Assembly: GCA_039184335.1 (NCBI GenBank)
Contig: JBCDBD010000003.1
Location: forward strand, 1 to 64,000
Direction of reading: 5' to 3'
Length of the DNA: 64,000 bases
Source: JBCDBD01 sp039184335
GTDB taxonomy: Bacteria; Bacteroidota; Bacteroidia; Flavobacteriales; Flavobacteriaceae
The notes under the pieces are model-generated. The model did not search any database. It was given only the letters and a program-made list of their open reading frames with translations, and had not been told where the DNA came from. Below, piece by piece: positions 35,899 through 44,953 of the stretch; position 1 is the first letter of the stretch; each line of letters begins with the position of its first letter. The position numbers and the translations under genes are program-made.

Positions 35899-36612
35899 AT
35901 GAAAAAGGCCATCATTGTCGGAGCATCATCGGGTATCGGTAGGCAATTGGCACTTGTATTGCTAACAAAAGGTTACCGCGTAGGTGTTACCGCAAGAAGA
36001 GCATCATTGCTCGCAACTTTGAAAAGCCAACATCCAGAGGCCATAGTGGCCAAAGCCTTTGATTGTACCCAAACAGATACCTTGGTAATTCTAGAGCAAT
36101 TGGCACTTGAACTTCGGGGCATGGATCTATTCGTTTTCTGTGCGGGCACAGGTGACCTCAATGCAACGCTTTCAAGTGCCATCGAAAACCGTACCAACCA
36201 ATTGAATGTAATGGCCTTTACCACTATTGTTGGTTGGGCGTTCCGGTATTTTGAAACCCGGCAACAAGGGCATTTGGTGGCCATCAGTTCGATAGCCGGC
36301 TTTAGGGGCAATCGAATGGCCCCTGCCTACAATGCCTCGAAAGCCTACCAAATCAACTATCTTGAAGGTTTACGCCAAAAAACGGCATCGGCCAAACTGA
36401 ATATTACCGTCAGTGATATTCGCCCTGGTTTTGTCGCCACTGCCATGGCCAAAGGCGATGGACAATTTTGGGTAGCCACTATCGAAAAAGCGGCCCTACA
36501 GATCTTTAACCACATCAGGCGTAAAAGTGAAGCGGCCTATATCACAAAAAGATGGCGAATCATTGCCATACTTTTAAAATTTTTGCCAAATTGGCTGTAC
36601 AAAAGATTGTGA
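35899..36612 (+). CDS. short-chain dehydrogenase/reductase
   Basis: 237 aa. The NAD(P)-binding motif IVGASSGIGRQLA is at 5-17, the NAG-like motif reads CAGTGD near 83, and the catalytic YNASKAYQINYLEGL (Y and K) lies near 148-162 after a serine in VAISSIAGF. Classical SDR fold; substrate unknown. It is followed after 1 bp by an acyltransferase gene and then an HD-hydrolase gene, forming a compact three-gene operon. Confidence 0.9.
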   Translation: MKKAIIVGASSGIGRQLALVLLTKGYRVGVTARRASLLATLKSQHPEAIVAKAFDCTQTDTLVILEQLALELRGMDLFVFCAGTGDLNATLSSAIENRTNQLNVMAFTTIVGWAFRYFETRQQGHLVAISSIAGFRGNRMAPAYNASKAYQINYLEGLRQKTASAKLNITVSDIRPGFVATAMAKGDGQFWVATIEKAALQIFNHIRRKSEAAYITKRWRIIAILLKFLPNWLYKRL

Positions 36613-36613
36613 T

Positions 36614-37354
36614 ATGCAAAAGTTGCTTTCATATCCGTTAACGGTATTCTTTTTTCTTTTTTTTGGGCTCACATTGCTCTTTTTTCACCCTGTGCAATGG
36701 GTTTGCCTCAAGGTCTTTGGTTATGATGCGCACAAAAGAAGTGTTTCTATCTTAAACTGGTTCATCATGCGCTGTACCAATGTTTTGGGCACCCGGTACA
36801 CCTTTACCAACACGCATGAAATTCCTTCGGGCAGACCGCTCATCATTGTCACCAACCACCAGAGCATGTTCGATATTCCACCCTTGATTTGGTATATGCG
36901 AAAACACCATCCGAAATTTGTCAGTAAAATTGAGTTGGGCAAGGGAATCCCCAGCGTGTCTTTTAACCTACGGCATGGGGGGTCGGTATTGATCGATCGA
37001 AAAGACAAAATGCAAGCTGTGGAACAGTTGGTCAAATTGGGGAAGTATATTGAAAAAAACAACCGAAGTGCTGTCATCTTCCCAGAGGGAACACGAAGTA
37101 GAACCGGAGTCCCTAAAAAATTTCATGCCACAGGTCTCAAGACCATGATGAAAAACGCACCCTCTGCCCTTTTGGTGCCCATTAGCATCAACAATTCTTG
37201 GAAATTGCTGCGTTACGGAAAGTTTCCAATGGGAATCGGCTCACACCTGAAATTTGAAGCCCATAAACCCTATGAGAACAAAGGAGATGCTGAACGGTTG
37301 ATCTCAAAGATAGAAGCACAAATCAAAAACGGGATTACCACGTCACATGACTGA
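36614..37354 (+). CDS. 1-acyl-sn-glycerol-3-phosphate acyltransferase (PlsC family)
   Basis: 246 aa. An N-terminal membrane helix (about 7-28) precedes the acyltransferase domain with NHQSMFD (the NHX4D-type catalytic motif, near 81) and FPEGTRSRTG (near 156). It would acylate lysophosphatidate in phospholipid synthesis at the inner membrane; a role with other acyl acceptors is possible. It begins 1 bp after the SDR stop and overlaps the HD gene by 8 bp. Confidence 0.9.
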   Translation: MQKLLSYPLTVFFFLFFGLTLLFFHPVQWVCLKVFGYDAHKRSVSILNWFIMRCTNVLGTRYTFTNTHEIPSGRPLIIVTNHQSMFDIPPLIWYMRKHHPKFVSKIELGKGIPSVSFNLRHGGSVLIDRKDKMQAVEQLVKLGKYIEKNNRSAVIFPEGTRSRTGVPKKFHATGLKTMMKNAPSALLVPISINNSWKLLRYGKFPMGIGSHLKFEAHKPYENKGDAERLISKIEAQIKNGITTSHD

Positions 37355-38009
37355 TACCGAAATTGTTGAATCCACCATTGCCTTTGTCAAAGAAAGGTTG
37401 CAAGACGCTGAAGGGGGGCATGACTGGTTCCATATACAACGTGTTTTCAACAACACACTCTTGATTGCCAAAAATGAAGACGTTGCCATACAGGTCGTAA
37501 GTCTTGCCGCGTTGCTACATGATATTGCCGATGCCAAATTTCACGATGGTGATGAAAGCATTGGTCCGCAAATCGCACAAGATTTTCTCCATTCCTTGCC
37601 GATCCCAAAAGAAACCGTGGCACATGTGGTCAACATCATCCGCCATATATCGTTCAAGAACAGCCTCGACCAAAGTGGGAAAGCCACCTTTCGATCAAAA
37701 GAATTACAGGTAGTGCAAGATGCTGACCGATTGGATGCCATGGGGGCCATTGGCATTGCACGTACCTTCAACTATGGGGGATTCAAAAACCGTCAACTCT
37801 ACAACCCCGCTATTGCGCCCAACCTGAACATGACCAAGGCTGAATACAAAATGTCAAAGGCCCCTACGATCAACCATTTTTATGAAAAACTATTGTTGCT
37901 CAAAGACCAGATGAATACCAAGGCGGGAAAAAAACTCGCCGAACAACGCCACCTATTCATGCTGGATTACCTGAAACAATTTTACCGGGAGTGGAACGGA
38001 CAGGGGTAA
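37347..38009 (+). CDS. HD domain phosphohydrolase (YedJ-like)
   Basis: 220 aa. HD pattern: H in GGHDWFHIQRVFNNTL (near 25-40), HD in LLHDIADAKFHDGD (near 57-70), and a later aspartate in VQDADRLDAMGAIGIAR (near 125). This matches the uncharacterised metal-dependent HD hydrolases of the YedJ group, which act on nucleotides or related phosphoesters. Overlaps the acyltransferase gene by 8 bp, hence translationally coupled. Confidence 0.88.
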   Translation: MTDTEIVESTIAFVKERLQDAEGGHDWFHIQRVFNNTLLIAKNEDVAIQVVSLAALLHDIADAKFHDGDESIGPQIAQDFLHSLPIPKETVAHVVNIIRHISFKNSLDQSGKATFRSKELQVVQDADRLDAMGAIGIARTFNYGGFKNRQLYNPAIAPNLNMTKAEYKMSKAPTINHFYEKLLLLKDQMNTKAGKKLAEQRHLFMLDYLKQFYREWNGQG

Positions 38010-38076
38010 CGATTTGAACCCGCACAGTTGAATAGGGTTTTTTGTATCTTCAGGGCTAGATCAAAATCCATTCAAC

Positions 38077-39501
38077 ATGCAACGAAGAAGGTTTCTTAAA
38101 AATGCGGCGGCAAGCAGTGCTGTCTTCACCATTGTGCCCAGTTTTGTGTTGGGCAAGACCCATGTTCCACCAAGCGATACGCTCTATGTCGGAGCCTTTG
38201 GTGTGGGCGGACGGGGCCGTGGTGTTATACAGGGATTGGCCGAAACTGGTAAGGTCAAGTTCGTTGCCCTATGCGATGTTGATGCCCGAAGGGCCGAAGA
38301 GACGTTTAAGAAATATCCCAAGACTCCAAAATTTAAGGATTTTAGGACGGTTTTTGACCAGCATTTGAACGATATGGATGCCGTAATGGTAGCTACCCCC
38401 GATCATACCCATGCCAGCATCGCCTTGCCGTTCATGCGTGAAAAAAAACATGCCTATGTCGAAAAACCCTTGACCCATAACATCTACGAGGCGCGATTGA
38501 TGACCCAAGTGGCCGCTGAAAATGGTATCGTTACCCAAATGGGAAACCAAGGAGCCTCGAGTGACGATAGTAGAATCGCCAAAGAATGGGTCGAATCGGG
38601 CATCATTGGAAAAATACATGCCATTGACTGTTGGACCAACCGACCTGTATGGCCGCAAGGCGTACCCACCCCTACTGAAAAACAGCGTCCTCCAAAAGAA
38701 CTGGATTGGGATTTATGGTTGGGACCCGCAGCAATGCGCGATTACAATGCGGCTTACCTCCCTTTTAAATGGCGTGGTTGGTGGGACTTCGGTACCGGTG
38801 CACTAGGTGATATGGGCTGCCATATTATGGAAACCCCTTTCAGTGTGCTTGATTTGGGCTATCCTACCGAAGCCGAAGCTAGCTGCACTACGGTTTGGGT
38901 CGGGGATTTTATAGAGGCCGATTACAGCCCATCATGCCCGCCCTCCTCCAAAATCCATTTGAAGTTCAAACACGACCATCATGGTGATATTGCCTTGAAC
39001 TGGTATGATGGTGGGCTTAAGCCCGACCTGCCCGATGAACTGAAAGACAATGAGACCGTAGGTAGTTCTGGAGGCGGTACCGTCATGTACGGTGACAAAG
39101 GTATTTTGGTCACTGATACCTACTCGATGAATGCCCGTTTGTTGCCTTCTGAGATGATGGCCCTGTACCGATCACCCGAACCCAAATACCCAAGGGTGCC
39201 CGGCAGTATGGATGGCCACATCGCCAATTGGGTCGGCGGCTGTTTGAACGGTACGCCCACCTCATCTGATTTTACCAAGGCAGGCCCTTTGACCGAAACC
39301 GTCTTAATGGGCAATTTGGCGGTCAAGGCCTATCAATACAAACAATTGAAAGCTGGTAAGAAAGTGGGTGACTGGGCACCTTATGACTATCCGGGTAGGC
39401 GGAAACTGCTTTGGGATGGGGCAAACATGAAGATTACCAATTATGACAAGGCCAACGAGTGGGTAAGCCGTGACTATCGAAAGGGCTGGGAACTCACTTA
39501 A
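38077..39501 (+). CDS. Tat-exported Gfo/Idh/MocA family oxidoreductase
   Basis: 474 aa. The twin-arginine signal MQRRRFLKNAAASSAVFTIVP directs it to the periplasm. Rossmann domain with VGAFGVGGRGRGV near 37, CDVDARRAEETFKKYPKT near 65 and YVEKPLTHNIYEA near 130 (EKP). The C-terminal part has FGTGALGDMGCHIMETPFSVLDLGYP, the substrate-domain motif. Exported members (glucose-fructose-oxidoreductase-like) keep NADP tightly bound. It is a good candidate for sugar oxidation or reduction together with the 13-23 kb locus, though 15 kb away and separately transcribed. It is the last core gene before the accessory region. Confidence 0.9.
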   Translation: MQRRRFLKNAAASSAVFTIVPSFVLGKTHVPPSDTLYVGAFGVGGRGRGVIQGLAETGKVKFVALCDVDARRAEETFKKYPKTPKFKDFRTVFDQHLNDMDAVMVATPDHTHASIALPFMREKKHAYVEKPLTHNIYEARLMTQVAAENGIVTQMGNQGASSDDSRIAKEWVESGIIGKIHAIDCWTNRPVWPQGVPTPTEKQRPPKELDWDLWLGPAAMRDYNAAYLPFKWRGWWDFGTGALGDMGCHIMETPFSVLDLGYPTEAEASCTTVWVGDFIEADYSPSCPPSSKIHLKFKHDHHGDIALNWYDGGLKPDLPDELKDNETVGSSGGGTVMYGDKGILVTDTYSMNARLLPSEMMALYRSPEPKYPRVPGSMDGHIANWVGGCLNGTPTSSDFTKAGPLTETVLMGNLAVKAYQYKQLKAGKKVGDWAPYDYPGRRKLLWDGANMKITNYDKANEWVSRDYRKGWELT

Positions 39502-39533
39502 ATACAAAAGTTCTAGATGTAAAAAGAATAAAG

Positions 39534-39576
39534 ATCGTACGATTTTTATTTCTACGTCGTACGCAAGCTGAAAATG
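39534..39576 (+). other. cassette-like boundary before the first accessory gene
   Basis: A 10-bp palindrome ATCGTACGAT (39534-39543) is followed by a second CGTACG inside GTCGTACGCAAGCTG (39556-39570), which runs into the ATG at 39574. The matching end CAGCATACAAC (39984-39994) lies just after the gene and is partly complementary to the GTCGTACGCAAGCTG block. The pair looks like the two ends of a single-gene unit. Confidence 0.3.
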
Positions 39577-39978
39577 AGCAAAATGATAGCCGAAATAGTA
39601 AACCGATTGAAAAAATATCCTGAAGCAGAATATGAATTAAATGCGGAATCGATAACTGTAGGCCCGACAGTTGAAAATGGATTTCCAGTTACTCTGACTG
39701 ACAATGGAAACAGAAATTATCGAGTTGCGTTTGACTTTTGGCACGAAGAATTTGACAATGATAATGACGCTTTGAATTGTTTTGCGTTCGGACTTTCAAA
39801 AGATTGCAGACTCAAGGTGACAAAAAAGGGCAGTCAACCAATAAAATGGACTGTGGAATCGAATAATAATGGTATTTGGAAAGAATACAGTACTACAGGA
39901 CTCATAAACTTGTTTTTTTGGAAAAAATCAGAATTTGAATTTTTGCAAAATGACTTGATTAAAAATATAGTGGAATGA
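39574..39978 (+). CDS. hypothetical protein
   Basis: 134 aa, soluble, acidic, no signal peptide and no recognised domain. Composition is AT-biased and the coding style (AAA, AAT, GAA rich) differs from the upstream core genes. Visible features: YRVAFDFWHEEFDNDNDALNCFAFGL near 49-74 and a C-terminal aromatic stretch LINLFFWKKSEFEFLQN. It appears to be a one-gene cassette with its own short upstream and downstream spacer. Probably recently acquired; function unknown. Confidence 0.6.
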   Translation: MSKMIAEIVNRLKKYPEAEYELNAESITVGPTVENGFPVTLTDNGNRNYRVAFDFWHEEFDNDNDALNCFAFGLSKDCRLKVTKKGSQPIKWTVESNNNGIWKEYSTTGLINLFFWKKSEFEFLQNDLIKNIVE

Positions 39979-40188
39979 AAAGCCAGCATACAACAAGATG
40001 GCTATAACTCATTGTGGTTTTGTGCCACGCCAAAATAAAGGTATGAATCAGTCGGCTGATTTCTGAGTGGAATAATCCTGCTTTGACAGCACGCCATCAC
40101 GCTTGCTGTTTCGCATACTTCGTCACAACGAAATCGTACCCGCCTGACGTTAGGGCCGAGACCGTTGGCAATAATTAAAGAAACTGAA
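39979..40188. other. hairpin-rich spacer between accessory genes
   Basis: This 210-bp spacer has no plausible gene. It contains AATCAG-TCGG-CTGATT (40046-40061), ACAGCA...TGCTGT (40086-40109), and ends in ACCGTTGGCAAT (40161-40172). The last element is nearly the complement of ATTGCCAACACGGT at 40691-40704, on the far side of the next gene. Similar wording (ACAACGAAATC...CCTGACG...TTAG) recurs at 44877-44907, so these spacers are related. Confidence 0.4.
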
Positions 40189-40625
40189 ATGAAGAAGCTA
40201 AATGTTTTCATCCCATTATTGGCAATACTCATTTTCACAGGGTGTAATTCAGATAATGATACTATAGAGGAAGAAGAGAACGTGATACTAATTTTTAGAT
40301 GGTACGCAGATTCAAGTTGTTCAGGGGACTGTGCTTCTATTTACAAATTGAAAAATGAACAAGTTTTTAGGAATGTTGATTTTAATTTCCCGGAAAACAC
40401 TTTTTTGAAGGTAATTTCGAATTAATATCCAATGTAGATTATCAAGATTATGAAGCCTAAATAATCGAATTACCTGATGAAATATTTAACGAACCAAATG
40501 GATGTTTGGACTCGACTGACTGCAATGATACTTTTGGAGGATTTTATGTAGAATACAAGACCCACTACATTGAAAATTATAGGAGTCTGTTCGTCGGCAA
40601 ATTGGCAGAATTAAATAGTTTATGA
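40189..40625 (+). pseudogene. broken lipoprotein gene
   Basis: The frame opens at ATG 40189 with a lipoprotein signal (MKKLNVFIPLLAILIFTGC, cysteine 19) and an acidic stretch, and stops at 40425. In the +1 frame the sequence continues sensibly from about 40405 (FFEGNFELISNVDYQDYEA), meets one TAA at 40458-40460, and goes on through CLDSTDCNDTFGGFYVEY to a stop at 40625. So one frameshift and one nonsense change disrupt an original product of about 145 aa. No domain is recognised. Flanked by the ACCGTTGGCAAT and ATTGCCAACACGGT ends. Confidence 0.6.
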
Positions 40626-40690
40626 AGGCATCGAACTGGTAGAACTAAACCCAATTGGTTCATATGGCACAAACCCATTTAATAGAGACT

Positions 40691-40868
40691 ATTGCCAACA
40701 CGGTATGAAATTAATTGCGGTTGGATTTTCCAAATGGGAAATCCAGCTTGATTCGTTAACTTAGGGCTACAGTAGAAAAGTCCATTGTACGTTTTCCACA
40801 ACTACCCATATACTAGAGTAGTAGCGCTAATTTCAAAACCGTGTTATCTTTTAGACAAAAAAAATTAA
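40691..40868. other. cassette-like spacer with hairpin
   Basis: Begins with ATTGCCAACACGGT, the inverted counterpart of 40161-40172, followed by the hairpin GGATTTTCC-AAAT-GGGAAATCC (40723-40744). The rest, up to the GH26-like ATG, is AT-rich and shows no gene. Confidence 0.35.
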
Positions 40869-42023
40869 ATGAAAAAAGAAATCGCTTTAACCATGAAAAT
40901 TTGTAAGCCCACAATTCAATATCGCGTTATTTATTTGACAGCCATTCTATTATTTATTTTATCCCCATTCCTCTGGTCACAAGAAAAAACAATAAAGGAT
41001 TCAGAATCAACCGAACCATCGATTGAAGAGATGGTAGCACAGATCAATGCGGAAGTTGATCTTGAATTTGTTTACGACTACGAACAGGCAAAATTTATTC
41101 CTCCCCACGGAAAAACCCTGCTTATCATGGGTCAAACGGTTGAACGTATTTCAGAGTATCTTGACAATTTTCCTGATCAGAAGATTCCAGGGGGCTGGTC
41201 AGCGTATTGGGGAATACCGGAGTTTAAGGGTGTCACAAAGCCTCATAAAAATGAAACAGGCAGCACGCAGGACCACCAGATGTTAATTGATAGCTTTCCC
41301 AATACAGTTGTGCAAAGTGCCATGTGGATGGTGGGTAAATGGGACGTTGCTAAAAAAGCGGGCAAAGGCGTGTATGATAAGGTCATCAAGAAATATGGTG
41401 CCTGGGCAAAAGCTAGCAACCGTCCAATATATCTCAGGATAGGCTATGAATTTGACGGACCACATAACGAACTAGAGCCCAAGAAGTATGTAAAAGCGTA
41501 CCGGCATATCGTTGACCTGTTGCGAAAAGAGGGAGTAAACAACATTGCCTTTGTCTGGCATTCGTACGCCTCCAAACCGTTCAAAGATTACAAGTTGTCT
41601 GCTTGGTATCCAGGTGATAACTATGTGGACTGGGTAGGTATCTCCGTCTTTGGCCATGCGTATGGCGGCGTTGACTTTGGACCTTATTGTGATACCGTTT
41701 TGAATTTTGCCAAAGAACACAGCAAACCCGTAATGATTGCAGAATCGAACCCAATCAAAGGTATTGATAAAGAAAACATCGAGGTCTGGGGTCAGTGGTT
41801 TGTCAATTTTTTCACCTTCATTTACAACAAAAATATCAAGGCAGTCAGTTTCATAAACGAAGACTGGCCAAGGCTGTTTATTCAAGATATCCCTGATTGG
41901 AAAGATGGACGTCTTTACAATAATGAAAAAATATCAAAAGCCTGGTTCCAAGAAACTGATAAAGAACGTTATTTGAAGCAATCACCTGAACTCTTTGAGC
42001 AATTGGGGTACTCAGATCACTAA
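40869..42023 (+). CDS. glycoside hydrolase family 26-like protein
   Basis: 384 aa with a signal peptide (a second ATG at 40893 gives MKICKPTIQYRVIYLTAILL, ending SPFLWSQ). A single TIM-barrel domain follows. The likely acid/base glutamate is in LRIGYEFDGPHNEL (about residue 194) and the nucleophile in VMIAESNP (about 292), with the conserved YVDWVGISVFG between them. GH26 enzymes cleave beta-mannans or mixed beta-glucans; the GGW...IPE...KNETGS region near 105-130 differs from typical mannanases, so the substrate is uncertain. Exported. It ends in a cassette-like site (42075-42145). Confidence 0.75.
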   Translation: MKKEIALTMKICKPTIQYRVIYLTAILLFILSPFLWSQEKTIKDSESTEPSIEEMVAQINAEVDLEFVYDYEQAKFIPPHGKTLLIMGQTVERISEYLDNFPDQKIPGGWSAYWGIPEFKGVTKPHKNETGSTQDHQMLIDSFPNTVVQSAMWMVGKWDVAKKAGKGVYDKVIKKYGAWAKASNRPIYLRIGYEFDGPHNELEPKKYVKAYRHIVDLLRKEGVNNIAFVWHSYASKPFKDYKLSAWYPGDNYVDWVGISVFGHAYGGVDFGPYCDTVLNFAKEHSKPVMIAESNPIKGIDKENIEVWGQWFVNFFTFIYNKNIKAVSFINEDWPRLFIQDIPDWKDGRLYNNEKISKAWFQETDKERYLKQSPELFEQLGYSDH

Positions 42024-42074
42024 TAAAAAGCTTGTACAAAAGTGTTTTGCCAAAAGATTTGAACTAGAAAAATC

Positions 42075-42145
42075 GCTAACAAAGTATATATATCCATGTT
42101 GGGTAAAAGCCCGTCGCGCCACATATTATGAGACGTTGGCATTAA
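42075..42145. other. attC-like site
   Basis: GCTAAC (42075-42080) can pair, with one G-T wobble, with GTTGGC (42135-42140), enclosing 54 nt that include a GGG-TAAAAG-CCC hairpin. Size and end sequences resemble an integron attC site, but the GTTRRRY core is not matched exactly. Confidence 0.35.
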
Positions 42146-42155
42146 TTTAAAAAGT

Positions 42156-42506
42156 ATGAAGAAAACAGTCGTACATTTTGAGATAGGTTGTAATGACATT
42201 GAGAAAACATCTGAGTTTTATAGCGCGGTCTTTGATTGGAAATTAAATCGACATGGAAATTCCGCCATTATTGACACTGGGCAAGAAGACGCATTAAGTG
42301 GACATCTCAATAAACTGGGACTGGAAGATCCTGAAAATTATGTAACAATTTATATTGAAACGGATTCGTTGCGTTCTGACCTAGAAGCAATTGTGTCAAA
42401 TGGTGGAGCAATATTTGTAAACCCTGTAGAACTCCCAGATGGAAGAGAGTTTGCTTGGTTTAAAGATGTAGCAGGTAATTTAATCGGACTAATCACACAA
42501 TCCTAA
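42156..42506 (+). CDS. VOC family protein (glyoxalase-like)
   Basis: 116 aa, one vicinal-oxygen-chelate domain with the beta-alpha-beta layout. It starts KKTVVHFEIGCNDIEKTSEFYSAVFDWK and ends with REFAWFKDVAGNLIGL, where the second and later metal-ligand positions fall (H6 and a late D/E). Possible metalloenzyme or binding protein; substrate unknown. Followed after 15 bp by a second, broken VOC gene. Confidence 0.85.
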   Translation: MKKTVVHFEIGCNDIEKTSEFYSAVFDWKLNRHGNSAIIDTGQEDALSGHLNKLGLEDPENYVTIYIETDSLRSDLEAIVSNGGAIFVNPVELPDGREFAWFKDVAGNLIGLITQS

Positions 42507-42521
42507 TCAAACTACAAAAAC

Positions 42522-42950
42522 ATGAAAACAACAACATTTTTGACGTTTGTAGGTGAACAATGTGGAAAGGCAGAAGAAGCCATAAACTTTTACACTTCAA
42601 TTTTTCCAAATTCTGAAATTAAGATGTTAAAAAAATATTCATAAGGAGAATCAGGAGGAACACCTGAACTTATTAAATACGGAGTTTTTACTTTGGACAG
42701 TACAGATTATCTGATATCCGAAAGTAACTATAACCATGCTTGGTCATTTACACCTGCAGTTTCAATTTTTATAAGTGACAGTTCAGATGACTTGATAAAG
42801 AATCTCTTTGAAAAGCTCTCTTCAAACAATGGTCAGATAATGGTTCCGCTTGACAATTACAACGGCAAAGGTGATTATGGATTTGGCAAAAAATTCGGAT
42901 GGTGTGAGGATAAATATGGTATATCATGGCAATTTGTCGTTACGGAATAG
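42522..42950 (+). pseudogene. PhnB-like VOC protein with in-frame stop
   Basis: The frame starts at ATG 42522 (MKTTTFLTFVGEQCGKAEEA) and runs to 42950 with a single TAA at 42642-42644, codon 41. Without the stop it would be a 142-aa DUF1338/PhnB-type VOC protein with GYGFGKKFGWCEDKYGISWQF-like C-terminal sequence. A single base change (TAA from CAA, GAA or AAA) explains the lesion. The downstream part alone (from about 42693) would lack half the fold. Confidence 0.75.
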
Positions 42951-43261
42951 ATTTATTGAAGCTCAATCTAAGTTTGTAAAAATAACTGCTACCAACCAAA
43001 AAACAGTCTTCTAAATTGAAAATATTGATCTGAAGGCTTCTACTTAATATGAATTTCAATCTTCTATCCCTGGTTTAGAAAACAACCTTGCCTCTATATG
43101 GCTTATCTTAGAGAATGGTGTCACCCAAGAATCTATCTTGATTTGCGATGCCACCGAATGGCGTAAAGTTTATGAGAAAATGGGAAAGCAAAACTATTAC
43201 CAACAAGGTATAAATTCGGTAATGGTTTTGGTGCCAACGCAAACCGTTTTTTGTTTAATTA
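42951..43261. other. degenerate region before the IS element
   Basis: No intact gene. One frame from about 43052 to 43255 reads EFQSSIPGLENNLASIWLIL and continues through ICDATEWRKVYEKMGKQNYY to VLVPTQTVF, after which the IS982-type repeat begins. This looks like the 3' part of an older gene cut by the insertion. Its family is not recognised. Confidence 0.35.
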
Positions 43262-44170
43262 ACCCGAGTTTCCTAAAAAGTAGGAGCAAGATGAGTTTGT
43301 AATTTTGATATGTAAACTTCAAAAACAGCCCAAAATGCTCCAGGACAAAGTTATAGCAATATATTGCTTGGTCGATGACCTTTTAAAAGAAATGAACCAT
43401 ACCGAACACAACAACCGGACCTTCACCGATGGTCAAGTGATCGCCACGGCCCTGGTCTCGGCCCTTTGTTTCGGGGCAACCAGACCATGGCATTACGCTA
43501 TATGGACAGCCATATCTTTGGAAGGGTCTTGAAGAAGAGCGGTTTCACCAAACGCCTGCATAGGCTAAAGGAGTTGTTGATGTTTATCCTTTTGCGAATC
43601 GGCAGGGTGTTCAAGTATCTCCATTGCCGAATGGAGTACATTATCGATTCCTTCCCGAGGGCCTGCCACAACATCTGTATCGCCAACAGTAAGCTGTTCA
43701 AGGGCAAAAGGTATAGGGGCTACAACGCTTCCAAGTGTGAGCACTTCTATGGTGTGAAGGTGCAGTTGGTCACCACTGCCGAGGGCATTCCTCTTGAAAT
43801 GTACCTTGTTGAGGGTGCGGAACACGATTCGCAGATACTCAAAAGGATGTACCATGGCCTGACCCCGGAGAGTTCGCTCTACGGTGACAGTGGCTATACC
43901 AACAATAAGATAAGAGGACATGCCACTCGAAACTGAACAGGCCAAACTTATGACAAGCAGGAAAAAGAACCTAAAGCGAAAGGACATCCCGGCAGTGACC
44001 TTCATAAAGGAACATATGCGAAAGCGCATCGAGACTCCGATAAGCCAAATCTGCTCCTTGATGCCAAGGCACATCAATGCGGTCACGGCAAATGGGTTCA
44101 CCATCAAACTGATACTGTTCGTGATGGCATTTCAGTTCGACAAAACAATTTTATAATAGGAAACTCGGGT
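43262..44170 (+). mobile_element. IS982-family insertion sequence, decayed
   Basis: Perfect 14-bp terminal inverted repeats, ACCCGAGTTTCCTA at 43262-43275 and its complement at 44157-44170, bound a 909-bp element, a normal IS982 size. AATTA occurs just outside the left end (43257-43261) and one base outside the right end (44172-44176), a possible target duplication. The single transposase gene inside carries two frameshifts. Confidence 0.85.
43335..44156 (+). pseudogene. IS982-family transposase, two frameshifts
   Basis: Three reading frames join into one transposase. Frame one (43335-about 43475) gives MLQDKVIAIYCLVDDLLKEM and DGQVIATALVSALCFG. Frame two (about 43475-43915) holds the first catalytic aspartate in EYIIDSFPRACHN and the second in SLYGDSGYTNN. 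Frame three (about 43915-44156) holds the catalytic glutamate in KRIETPISQI and the typical end INAVTANGFTIKLILFVMAF. All three DDE residues survive, so only two indels separate it from a functional gene. IS982 transposases are normally not made by programmed frameshifting. Confidence 0.85.
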
Positions 44171-44261
44171 GAATTAAAATAAATTGCAAATATCTATTAG
44201 TTTTCGTGCAAAATCCATTACTGTATTTATGCACAACTGAGTCGTAATAATTCTAATTAAT
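44171..44261. other. spacer after IS982 element
   Basis: AT-rich, containing TTTATGCACAACTGAGTCGTAATAATT-type sequence just before the ATG at 44262, similar in style to the spacers that precede other accessory genes. No gene. Confidence 0.25.
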
Positions 44262-44701
44262 ATGAAATTTGAAATATTTCAGCTGATTCTTGAGGCTGTC
44301 AGTGTAGCTGCCGTAATATCAAATCCCATCCTATTTGGCAAAACAGATAAAAAATAATACCAAAATAGCTGCTTCAAATGCTAGGTTTTCAATTTCGAAA
44401 TCATTTCAATAATATGCCATAAGCTACTTTGGCAACCCAGAATTTCAGAAAATTTTCAACGAACAATAAAAAGGAAATGAACTGAATCCTAAACATCTAC
44501 TATATCTGGAAACTTATTGTTATTTCTTTTTTCGTAGTTTCGATAACATTTATTCTCAATATAGAAACAACCTAGTTTCAAAAGAGGATTGGCTTACATA
44601 TCGAACAAATTTGAAAGCCCTGTACCAAATGCCGGCCATAAAAAATTTTGGAATCGAGAATCAGAAAATTTCAAAGAATCCTTTTGTTCTGAATTGATAA
44701 A
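44262..44701 (+). pseudogene. remnant of a small membrane protein gene
   Basis: ATG 44262 opens MKFEIFQLILEAVSVAAVIS, an N-terminal membrane helix, and stops after 31 codons. Further on, other frames give HLLYLETYCYFFFRSFDNIY, then YRNNLVSKEDWLTYRTNLKA and a final ESENFKESFCSELIK ending near 44701. This order (N-terminal helix, then a Y-Y-Q/R...W-rich segment) is that of a common flavobacterial hypothetical membrane protein. Several frameshifts and stops make it a pseudogene. Confidence 0.45.
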
Positions 44702-44953
44702 ATAATGAATGAACTCAAAAAAGAACCGAGCTTAATGCCAGAAGCTCTATTCCAACCTAAAACTAAAATCACATACCACGGGCTGTAATTTATAACCGAA
44801 ATTTATTAACTTCAGAGCTACAAACAGTTTACAGTTCGATTTAGCAGTGTCACAAACACTGTGAATTTCTACACCACAACGAAATCATTGCCCTGACGGT
44901 TAGTGGCACACTAAAAAATTGGCGCAACAAATATTCAACCTTTTAGCGGAAGA
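44702..44953. other. spacer before the RidA gene, cassette-like
   Basis: No gene. It contains ACAACGAAATC (44878-44888) and CCTGACGGTTAGTGGCACAC (about 44891-44911), closely resembling the spacer at 40121-40155. After the two genes that follow, CTGCTAAC and CGCCACACACAC occur (about 45791-45814), so GTTAG and CTAAC bracket the pair. Confidence 0.3.

Noticed and set aside
43565..44107. 180-aa minus-strand frame in the IS982 element
   Set aside because: Antisense to the transposase whose three frames join into a known family.
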